A DNA stretch of 46,153 nucleotides. It comes from Amycolatopsis pittospori. Its GTDB lineage: Bacteria; Actinomycetota; Actinomycetes; Mycobacteriales; Pseudonocardiaceae. Positions 34,835 to 46,153 of the stretch are shown here, one piece after another. Below the pieces are notes generated by a model that saw nothing but the letters and a program-made list of their open reading frames with translations, searched no databases and was not told the origin of the DNA. The stretch covers positions 1 through 46,153 of the forward strand of contig NZ_JACBXD010000063.1 of the NCBI RefSeq assembly GCF_013870525.1, written 5' to 3'. Positions within the stretch are counted from its first letter, which is position 1; the number at the start of each line of letters is the position of its first letter. The translations under genes and the position numbers were made by a program.

Positions 34835-35977
34835 GTGAGCCGGTTCCTCTTCGTCACGCCGCCGCTGACCGGGCATGTGAACCCGGCCGTGGGGGTGGCG
34901 GCCGCGCTGACCGCACGCGGGCACGAGGTCGCCTGGGCGGGGCGGCCGGAGGTCATCCGGCGGCTCGCGGGCGACGGCGCCGAGGTGTTCCCCTGCGCCG
35001 TACCCCGTGACCTGCCCGAACGCGACGCGAGCCTCAAGGGGCCTGCGGCGTTCCGGTTCCTGTGGGAGGAGTTCCTGATCCCGCTGGCCGAGGCGATGGC
35101 GCCCGGCGTGCGCGCCGCTATCGGCCGGTTCCGGCCGGAGGTGGTGATCGCCGACCAGCAGGCCATCGCGGGCGGGCTCGTCGCCGACGGGCTCGGGCTG
35201 CCGTGGATCACCTCCGCGACGACGTCCGCGGAACTCGTCGATCCCCTGGCCGGGATGCCCAAGGTGGTGGCCTGGCTCGACGACCTCCTCGACGGCCTTC
35301 GCAGGCGGATCGACGGCGGGCCCGCCGACCCCAGGCTGTCCCCGCACGGCGTCCTCGCCTTCACCACCCGGGAACTCCTCGGCCCTGCGGCGCTGTCGAA
35401 AGGGGTCCGGCTGGTCGGACCGTCGATCGGCGGGCGCGCGCCCACCGGCGACTTCCCGTGGGACCGGCTCGACCCGGCGAAGCCGACGGTGTTCGTCACT
35501 CTCGGGACGGCGAACGCCGACGCCGCCGCCGACTTCCTCAACGCGGCCGCGCGGGGGCTTTCCCGGGTCGCCGGAGTCAGGACCGTCATCGCCGACCCCG
35601 GCGGTGTCGTGGAGCCGGTGGGGCCCGAGGTGCTCGTGCTGCCGCATGTCCCCCAGATGGCGCTGCTGGCCCGGGTGGACGCCGTCGTCTGCCACGGCGG
35701 GCACAACACCGTCTGCGAAAGCCTGTGGCACGGGGTGCCGCTGGTGGTCGCCCCGATCCGGGACGACCAGCCGATCGTCGCCGGGCAGGTCGTCGATGCG
35801 GGCGCAGGGGTCCGCCTGCGCTTCGGCCGGGTGAAACCGGACCGGGTCGCGGCGGCGGTGACCAGCGTGCTCGACGAGCCCGCGTACCGGTCGGCCGCGG
35901 AGAAGGTGGGGGCGTCGTTCCGGGCGGCCGGTGGCGCCGCGGCGGCGGCCGATCACCTGGAGTCTTTACTCGGCTAG
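34835..35977 (+). CDS. GT1-family (MGT-like) glycosyltransferase
   Basis: A 380-residue GT-B enzyme like macrolide and lipid glycosyltransferases. The N-terminal FVTPPLTGHVNPAVGVA contains the catalytic-base histidine H14, and the C-terminal domain has VVCHGGHNTVCESLWHGVPLVVAP and RDDQPIVAGQV, the nucleotide-sugar donor motif. The GTG start at 34835 follows the hydrolase stop directly. It should transfer a sugar from a UDP- or TDP-sugar to the lipid or polyketide product. No deoxysugar pathway is in the window, so a common sugar such as glucose is likely. Confidence 0.92.
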   Translation: MSRFLFVTPPLTGHVNPAVGVAAALTARGHEVAWAGRPEVIRRLAGDGAEVFPCAVPRDLPERDASLKGPAAFRFLWEEFLIPLAEAMAPGVRAAIGRFRPEVVIADQQAIAGGLVADGLGLPWITSATTSAELVDPLAGMPKVVAWLDDLLDGLRRRIDGGPADPRLSPHGVLAFTTRELLGPAALSKGVRLVGPSIGGRAPTGDFPWDRLDPAKPTVFVTLGTANADAAADFLNAAARGLSRVAGVRTVIADPGGVVEPVGPEVLVLPHVPQMALLARVDAVVCHGGHNTVCESLWHGVPLVVAPIRDDQPIVAGQVVDAGAGVRLRFGRVKPDRVAAAVTSVLDEPAYRSAAEKVGASFRAAGGAAAAADHLESLLG

Positions 35978-36057
35978 CCCTTGAAAACCCCGCGTGTAGG
36001 GACTCTCCTGGAGGGGTACCAGCTTCACGAGAGTGTGCCGTCATGCTGGGAGTCGCC

Positions 36058-37758
36058 GTGACCGCAGTGAGGACAACGCACAAACCGCAGGCCATCCGGT
36101 TCGGCGGGAGGAGCCGCGCTCCCAAGGGCAGCGTGTTCCTCAGCGTCGTCCGCACCACCGATCACAAGACGATCGGCCTGCTCTACCTCGGCACCTCGTT
36201 CGCGTTCTTCCTCATCGGCGGGTTCATGGCGCTGCTGATGCGCGGCGAACTCGGCAGGCCGGGACTGCAATTCCTTTCGCAGGAGCAGTACAACCAGCTG
36301 TTCACCATGCACGGCACGATCATGCTGCTCCTGTACGCGACGCCGAACCTGTTCGCCTTCGCCAACTACATCCTGCCGCTGCAGATCGGCTCACCCGACG
36401 TCGCCTTCCCCCGGCTGAACGCGTTTTCCTACTGGCTGTACCTCTTCGGCGGCACGATGACGCTCACCGCGTTCATCACGCCGGGTGGCGCACCGGACTT
36501 CGGCTGGACGGCGTACACGCCGCTTTCTGCCGCCGCGCACGCGCCCGGCGTCGGCGCCGATCTGTGGATCATGGGCCTGATCGTGTCCGGGCTCGGGACG
36601 ATCCTCGGCGCGGTCAACATGATCACCACGATCCTCTGCCTGCGCGGGCCCGGGATGACCATGTGGCGGCTGCCGTTGTTCACCTGGAACATCCTGTTCA
36701 CCGCGATCCTGATCCTGATCGCTTTCCCGATCCTCACCGCCGCGCTGTTCGCCCTGGAAGCCGACAGACGGCTGGGCGCCCACGTCTTCGACCCGGCCAA
36801 CGGCGGGGCGATCCTGTGGCAGCACCTGTTCTGGTTCTTCGGCCATCCCGAGGTCTACATCGTCGCGTTGCCGTATTTCGGCATCGTGACCGAGATCGTC
36901 CCGGTGTTCAGCCGGAAACCGTTGTTCGGCTACAAGACCATGGTGTTCGCGACGATCACGATCACCGGATTGTCGATCGCGGTGTGGGCGCACCACATGT
37001 TCGCCACCGGCGCGGTGCTGCTGCCGTTCTTCTCGATCATGACGTTCCTCATCGCGGTGCCGACCGGGATCAAGTTCTTCAACTGGATCGGCACGATGTG
37101 GAAGGGACAGCTGACCTTCGAATCACCGATGCTGTGGTCGGTCGGGTTCATGGTGACGTTCCTGCTCGGCGGGCTGACCGGGATCATCCTCGCCGCGCCA
37201 GCGATCGATTTCCATGTGCACGACAGCTATTTCGTGGTCGCGCACTTCCACTACGTGCTGTTCGGCACCATCGTGTTCGCCACCTTCGCCGGGATCTACT
37301 TCTGGTTCCCCAAGATGACCGGCCGCCTGCTCGACGAGGGACTGGCGAAATGGCATTTCTGGACCACGTTCCTCGGTTTCCACACCACGTTCCTGGTCCA
37401 GCACTGGCTGGGCAACGAAGGAATGCCGCGCCGCTACGCCGACTACCTCACCTCCGACGGCTTCAGCACGCTCAACACGATTTCCACCATCGGCGCGTTC
37501 CTGCTGGGCGCGTCGGTGCTGCCGTTCCTCTGGAACGTCGTCCGCAGCCACCGGTTCGGGGAGATCGTCGAAGTCGACGACCCGTGGGGCCACGGGAACT
37601 CCCTGGAATGGGCGACGACCTGCCCGCCTCCCCGGCACAACTTCCACGACCTGCCGAAGATCCGGTCCGAACGGCCGGCGTTCGAACTGCACTATCCGCA
37701 TATGGTCCCGCGGCTGCGCGCCGAGGGGCATTCACACTCGGGCCGATCGAAGGAATGA
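36058..37758 (+). CDS. ctaD: Cytochrome c oxidase subunit I (aa3 type), stand-alone
   Basis: A 566-residue haem-copper oxidase subunit I with 12 membrane segments. MHGTIM carries a haem a ligand; WFFGHPEVYI, AHHMFATG and VHDSYFVVAHFHYV carry the CuB and haem ligands and the proton channel residues. It reduces O2 to water in the membrane. I chose the GTG at 36058, with TGGGAG just upstream, over an ATG at 36043. No subunit II/III, cytochrome c or haem-assembly gene is adjacent, so this is an isolated copy, probably a second ctaD. The DUF151 gene follows 10 bp later. Confidence 0.95.
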   Translation: MTAVRTTHKPQAIRFGGRSRAPKGSVFLSVVRTTDHKTIGLLYLGTSFAFFLIGGFMALLMRGELGRPGLQFLSQEQYNQLFTMHGTIMLLLYATPNLFAFANYILPLQIGSPDVAFPRLNAFSYWLYLFGGTMTLTAFITPGGAPDFGWTAYTPLSAAAHAPGVGADLWIMGLIVSGLGTILGAVNMITTILCLRGPGMTMWRLPLFTWNILFTAILILIAFPILTAALFALEADRRLGAHVFDPANGGAILWQHLFWFFGHPEVYIVALPYFGIVTEIVPVFSRKPLFGYKTMVFATITITGLSIAVWAHHMFATGAVLLPFFSIMTFLIAVPTGIKFFNWIGTMWKGQLTFESPMLWSVGFMVTFLLGGLTGIILAAPAIDFHVHDSYFVVAHFHYVLFGTIVFATFAGIYFWFPKMTGRLLDEGLAKWHFWTTFLGFHTTFLVQHWLGNEGMPRRYADYLTSDGFSTLNTISTIGAFLLGASVLPFLWNVVRSHRFGEIVEVDDPWGHGNSLEWATTCPPPRHNFHDLPKIRSERPAFELHYPHMVPRLRAEGHSHSGRSKE

Positions 37759-37768
37759 GGTGACGCGC

Positions 37769-38311
37769 ATGATCCCGATGGACGTCGAAGGGATGGCCGT
37801 CCTGGCTCCGGAAGCGGCACCCGTCATGCTGCTGCGGGAGCGGGAGGGCGAACGCCGCTGGCTGGCGATCACGATCGGCGGCCCCGAGGCGAGCGCGGTG
37901 GCACTCGCGCAGGAGAAGATCCGATTGCCCCGCCCCGGCACGATCGAACTGATCGGCCAGGTCGTCGAATCGTTCGGGCATCACGTCATCGGAGTCGAGG
38001 TCACCGCGCTGCGGGACGGCATCTTCTTCGCGGATCTGGTCCTCGACTCCGGCATCCGCGTCTCGGCACGGCCGAGCGACGCCGTCGCGATCGGGTTGCG
38101 CGCCGGCGTGGTGATCAAGGTGGCCGACTCGGTACTGGAGGTCGCTTCGGTCCGGGTCGAGATCGTCGGCTCCGGACCCGACGCGGAACTGCCGACGGTC
38201 CCGGCCGACCCGGTCGAGCAGGAGCGTGAGGTGGAGGAGTTCCGGGCGGCCCTGGACCGGATCGCGCCCGAGGACTTCGTGGACCCTCCGCCCGACGATC
38301 CGAAGCCCTGA
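37769..38311 (+). CDS. DUF151 / bifunctional nuclease-family protein
   Basis: A 180-residue protein (MIPMDVEGMAVLAPEAAPVMLL) of the DUF151/BFN family, with ITIGGPEASAVALAQEKI, FFADLVL and RPSDAVAIGLRAG as hallmarks. Members are described as nucleases or regulators in plants and bacteria; the actinobacterial role is unsettled. The C-terminal 30 residues are acidic and proline-rich. The ATG at 37769 is preferred over the GTG at 37760 because GAGGTGA sits just upstream. It lies 10 bp after ctaD, so co-transcription is likely. Confidence 0.88.
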   Translation: MIPMDVEGMAVLAPEAAPVMLLREREGERRWLAITIGGPEASAVALAQEKIRLPRPGTIELIGQVVESFGHHVIGVEVTALRDGIFFADLVLDSGIRVSARPSDAVAIGLRAGVVIKVADSVLEVASVRVEIVGSGPDAELPTVPADPVEQEREVEEFRAALDRIAPEDFVDPPPDDPKP

Positions 38312-38338
38312 GCCCGCCCTCCGGGTAGCCGCCGTAAT

Positions 38339-38391
38339 GCTATGAACGGCCCGTTACTTGCAAATTTTGCAAGTAACGGGCCGTTCATAGC
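38339..38391. repeat. 53-bp near-perfect hairpin element
   Basis: Two 26-bp arms pair perfectly around one central base; the left arm starts GCTATGAACGGCCCGTTACT. It sits between the convergent ends of the DUF151 (38311) and acyl-CoA carboxylase (38401) genes. GAACGGCCCGTTA also occurs in the degenerate element near 22300. Likely a bidirectional terminator of a dispersed repeat family. Confidence 0.9.
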
Positions 38392-38400
38392 GCTTAAGTA

Positions 38401-43887
<5,487 letters not shown>

Positions 43888-43980
43888 CGACTGAGCCTCC
43901 CAAGTACGCAGCACAACAGGCGACGTCCCGCCGGATCACGCGCGGGACGGTCATCTGTACCTGCCTTACAGCCTGCCTCT

Positions 43981-43992
43981 TACCGGCCGGTA
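43981..43992. promoter_or_regulatory. 12-bp palindrome upstream of the carboxylase gene
   Basis: TACCGGCCGGTA is a perfect palindrome in the upstream region of the single-chain carboxylase. Such sites are often bound by dimeric repressors, but no cognate regulator is adjacent; GC-rich palindromes of this length also arise by chance. Confidence 0.3.
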
Positions 43993-44247
43993 CGAGAATG
44001 TCGTCGGTGACGCACGCCGAGGGCCGGGTCTTGTAGGAACCCGCCAAAAAGTGGCCTGGAACACCTAGTCGAGGGGGCGGATGACGTCATGAAGTGGACA
44101 ATCGCGCGGCCGGAGTGATCGTCGGGTTCGCGAGGTGTCATCGAGTGTTCACGCCGGTTTCACCGGGTCCGTCGGTCACCTGGGTCCGCCGGTCGCGGTT
44201 CGTGAGTGGCGAGTGCCGCTCCTTGTGTCCGGCCGAGTCGCGGGGGC

Positions 44248-44300
44248 GTTGCGAAAGCCACTTTCGCAACGTTGAAGGTTGTGAAAGTGGCTTTCGCAAC
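44248..44300. repeat. 53-bp palindromic element, copy B
   Basis: Arms 44248-44270 and 44278-44300 surround GTTGAAG. This equals the element at 2502-2554 read on the other strand, with a single mismatch (GTTGTG for GTTGCG) across 53 bp. It lies in the 3' flank of the diguanylate cyclase gene, about 90 bp after its stop. Confidence 0.9.
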
Positions 44301-44391
44301 ACCCCTCCCCGCGAGTCACATGTATCGGCACGCGAGCCCGGCGAAGGAAAACTTCACCCCACGAATTGCCATTCACGACCCCAAAGCGCCC

Positions 44392-45690
44392 TTACTGCTG
44401 GGGAGGGGCCAATTCGACGCGGTTGCGTCCGCCCTGTTTGGCCCGGTACAGCGCGGTGTCCGTGGCCACCAGGAGGTCGTCGACGCCGGTGATGTTGTCG
44501 GCCGGGTACAGCGCCCCGCCGATCGAGACCGTCAGATCGGTCAGCACCGTGTCGCGATCGGGCAGGGTGACCGCGACGCCCGCCACGCGGTGCCGGATCC
44601 GTTCGGCGACCTGGCGCAGCGTCTCCTCGCTGTGGACGTCCGGGATGACGATCGAGAACTCCTCGCCGCCCCAGCGTCCGCAGACGTCCTGTTCGCGGAT
44701 CTCCGCGCGCAGCGCGTCGCCGACGGCGCGCAGGACGAGGTCGCCGTTGGGATGGCCGTAGGTGTCGTTGATCGTCTTGAAGTTGTCGAGGTCGAGGAAC
44801 AGCACGCCGAGCTTCCGGCCCGCGCGCGTCCGGCCGAGGTGTTCTTCGGCCAGCTGGCGCCAGCGGCGTTTCGTGACGAGCCCGGTGGTGGCGTCGGTGT
44901 GCGCGTCGCGCCGGTACTGCGTCAGCAGCAGCCCGCGGTGCAGGGCGACGAGCGCGATGACGACGCCGACGAGCACCACCGGATTGGCTTCGACGAGCAC
45001 GACGGCCGTCACCAGGCCGAGCCCGAGCGCGCCCGCCTCGAGGATCTGGTCGCCGAACCCGGAGAACAGCTCGCCGATCGACTTCGGCGGCGACGACAGC
45101 GAGATCGCGATCATCACCAGCGCGGTGTTGATCGCCCAGCGCAGGGCCGCGGCCACGATGATGACGGCGAGGTCGCCGAGTCCGGGAAGCAGGCCGGAGT
45201 CGGGCGAGCCGGGGTAGTGGCGCATGCCGAGGCTGAGGACGACGACGGCGGCCTGCGTGCCGCAGAGCACCGTCGCGGCGGAGAAGATCCACCGATGGGG
45301 GAGAACCGGCCGTTGGTGTGGCCAGATCCTCAGCCATGCGATGGTGTAGGTCACCACGACCATCGCGGCGGCGAGCACCGGAGGCAGCGCGATGACGGCG
45401 GCGACGCTCCAGACCGCCTTCGTGTCGACGTAGGCGACCGATGGGGCCCTGTCGTATTCCCGTTGGCGTTCGATCTGCCGGGTGCCCTCGATCGCGATGG
45501 CCGCGCACAGCGTCAAGACCCCGAACCGGACCAGGTCGGTACCGGTGACCGGGACGAGACGGGCCGTGGCGGCCGTCGAGAGGACTGCGATGAGATTCAC
45601 GACCAGGACGTAGGAACGCACAGGTCGCGGCAGGCTCCACAGGTGCCAGGCCTTGAGCCTCCGCCGCGCGCCGCCTAGTCGTCCGTCCAC
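44392..45690 (-). CDS. Membrane diguanylate cyclase (GGDEF)
   Basis: A 432-residue protein: residues 1-245 hold six to eight hydrophobic segments, a membrane sensor of no named family that I recognise; residues 265-425 form a GGDEF domain with FLDLDNFKTINDTYGH and the active-site GGEEF (341-345). The product-inhibition I-site RxxD (R332-D335) stands exactly five residues before it, so the enzyme should be active and feedback-controlled. It makes c-di-GMP, which in filamentous actinobacteria controls development. No EAL domain is present. The start, ATG 45690, is divergent from the micro-ORF array 130 bp away. Confidence 0.92.
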   Translation of the reverse strand: MDGRLGGARRRLKAWHLWSLPRPVRSYVLVVNLIAVLSTAATARLVPVTGTDLVRFGVLTLCAAIAIEGTRQIERQREYDRAPSVAYVDTKAVWSVAAVIALPPVLAAAMVVVTYTIAWLRIWPHQRPVLPHRWIFSAATVLCGTQAAVVVLSLGMRHYPGSPDSGLLPGLGDLAVIIVAAALRWAINTALVMIAISLSSPPKSIGELFSGFGDQILEAGALGLGLVTAVVLVEANPVVLVGVVIALVALHRGLLLTQYRRDAHTDATTGLVTKRRWRQLAEEHLGRTRAGRKLGVLFLDLDNFKTINDTYGHPNGDLVLRAVGDALRAEIREQDVCGRWGGEEFSIVIPDVHSEETLRQVAERIRHRVAGVAVTLPDRDTVLTDLTVSIGGALYPADNITGVDDLLVATDTALYRAKQGGRNRVELAPPQQ

Positions 45691-45819
45691 GCACCCTCTT
45701 CCGTCGGTGATCTACACCGTAATCGAACCGGGACTGCGACGGCCTTCGTTGTCCGGACGATAAGAAGCGCGGCCCGGAATTCCCCCGGACAGCCCAACCG
45801 AAACGAGGGAGGTGCACCG

Positions 45820-45840
45820 ATGCAGGACAACAACTGGTGA
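45820..45840 (+). CDS. Micro-ORF 1, peptide MQDNNW
   Basis: A six-codon frame, ATG CAG GAC AAC AAC TGG then TGA, preceded by GAGGGAGGTG (45805-45814), an excellent ribosome-binding site at correct spacing. It shares the DNNW core with the two following micro-ORFs and looks like a truncated version of them. The gap to the divergent diguanylate cyclase gene probably contains the promoter. Confidence 0.55.
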   Translation: MQDNNW

Positions 45841-45883
45841 GTGATTTGCCGGATTCCTGGCCATTTCGAGGGAGGTGAACAGC

Positions 45884-45931
45884 ATGCGGGACAACAACTG
45901 GACCACTCGTCGTGACAACAACTGGACCTGA
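45884..45931 (+). CDS. Micro-ORF 2, DNNW-repeat peptide
   Basis: A 15-residue peptide, MRDNNWTTRRDNNWT, made of two RDNNWT units joined by TR. CGAGGGAGGTGAAC lies just upstream of its ATG. It is followed by the same GTGATTT leader-like segment that follows micro-ORF 1, then a second strong ribosome-binding site. Its peptide is identical to that of micro-ORF 3, although the DNA differs at five codons. Could be a peptide precursor, signal or attenuator leader; nothing in the window shows which. Confidence 0.62.
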   Translation: MRDNNWTTRRDNNWT

Positions 45932-45976
45932 GTGATTTCGCCCACCGGAGCGGATTTTCGAGGGGAGGTGAACGTA

Positions 45977-46024
45977 GTGCGTGACAACAACTGGACGACC
46001 CGTCGTGACAACAACTGGACGTGA
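45977..46024 (+). CDS. Micro-ORF 3, DNNW-repeat peptide
   Basis: A 15-residue peptide starting from GTG and identical to that of micro-ORF 2 (MRDNNWTTRRDNNWT). CGAGGGGAGGTGAAC lies upstream. Against micro-ORF 2 it differs at the start codon and at CGG/CGT, ACC/ACG, ACT/ACC and ACC/ACG, all silent. Unit spacing from micro-ORF 2 is 93 bp. It is followed after 32 bp by a 15-bp inverted repeat. Confidence 0.62.
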   Translation: MRDNNWTTRRDNNWT

Positions 46025-46056
46025 TGATCGGATCGAATCAGCCCTGTTCACCAACG

Positions 46057-46122
46057 GGTGTCGTCCCGCCGACCGGACCCGCGGCGGTATCGAGGTCCCC
46101 GGGATCGCGGCGGGACGACACC
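46057..46122 (+). terminator. 15-bp inverted repeat after the micro-ORF array
   Basis: GGTGTCGTCCCGCCG (46057-46071) pairs exactly with 46108-46122, enclosing a 36-nt loop. It lies 32 bp after the last micro-ORF. It may terminate a short transcript carrying only the peptides or, if a gene follows beyond the window, act as an attenuator. No U tract is present. Confidence 0.6.
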
Positions 46123-46153
46123 GCCCGTGACCAGCCCACCCCGGCGACGCAGG

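Larger units (their letters stand above)
43888..44391. other. Intergenic region upstream of the carboxylase
   Basis: About 500 bp with no convincing gene. It includes a 12-bp perfect palindrome, TACCGGCCGGTA at 43981-43992, 93 bp upstream of the carboxylase start, a possible operator, and the palindromic element at 44248-44300. Short frames across the element are by-products of the repeat. Confidence 0.5.

Noticed and set aside
44094..44492. 132-residue frame across the second palindromic element
   Set aside because: It contains the CESHFRN/CESGFRN string produced by translating the palindrome and extends into the end of the diguanylate cyclase gene.
45805..46024. Direct identification of the DNNW peptides with the E. 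coli extracellular death factor NNWNN
   Set aside because: Only three residues are shared, the source gene and organism differ, and no toxin-antitoxin gene is visible; kept only as a remark.

Overview
The window reads as chromosomal DNA of a high-GC actinobacterium, most likely a Pseudonocardiaceae member close to Amycolatopsis. The grounds are third-position GC bias, frequent GTG starts, F420-type and nitric oxide synthase genes, a single-chain acetyl-CoA carboxylase, and intergenic palindromes of a kind I associate with Amycolatopsis. The genus is inference; no rRNA, tRNA, phage, plasmid or transposase gene was seen.

Layout. 0-9.5 kb: the 5' part of a LuxR/AAA-type regulator running off the left edge, a small unknown protein, an F420-type oxidoreductase, a DHA2 drug exporter divergent from a DUF1015 protein, a LigC-PrimPolC DNA-repair pair, a small CxxC protein, a lipoprotein and a CobW/G3E GTPase. 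9.5-16.4 kb: bacterial nitric oxide synthase followed by a flavodoxin-like protein, a DUF1905 protein with an abutting partner, a secreted sialidase, two tandem paralogous membrane proteins and a Crp/Fnr regulator. 16.4-22.3 kb: three transport/regulation modules (MocR with EamA, an MFS exporter, and YeiH with LysR), two of them with visible operator-like palindromes.

22.7-36.0 kb is a compact five-gene biosynthetic operon. A first synthase has NPD-NPD-KS-AT-ACP-ACP-KR domains. A second has KS-AT-DH-phosphopantetheinyl transferase domains. A free ACP, an alpha/beta hydrolase and a GT1 glycosyltransferase follow. This resembles PUFA-synthase/heterocyst-glycolipid-type secondary lipid synthases and predicts a reduced polyketide or fatty acyl chain that is released and glycosylated. 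The NPD (PfaD-like) reductase is fused to the N terminus and the PPTase is built in, so the set looks self-contained. A stand-alone cytochrome oxidase subunit I, a DUF151 protein and a 1828-residue fused acyl-CoA carboxylase, which could supply malonyl-CoA, lie just downstream.

The right end holds a membrane diguanylate cyclase. Divergent from it are three tandem micro-ORFs with strong ribosome-binding sites that encode DNNW-repeat peptides (MQDNNW and two copies of MRDNNWTTRRDNNWT). The two longer copies differ at five codons without changing the peptide, which points to selection on the peptide itself. They are followed by a 15-bp inverted repeat.

A further layer is a set of long palindromic elements of unrelated sequence families at gene 3' ends. 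Every convergent gene pair here with a gap over 80 bp contains one.
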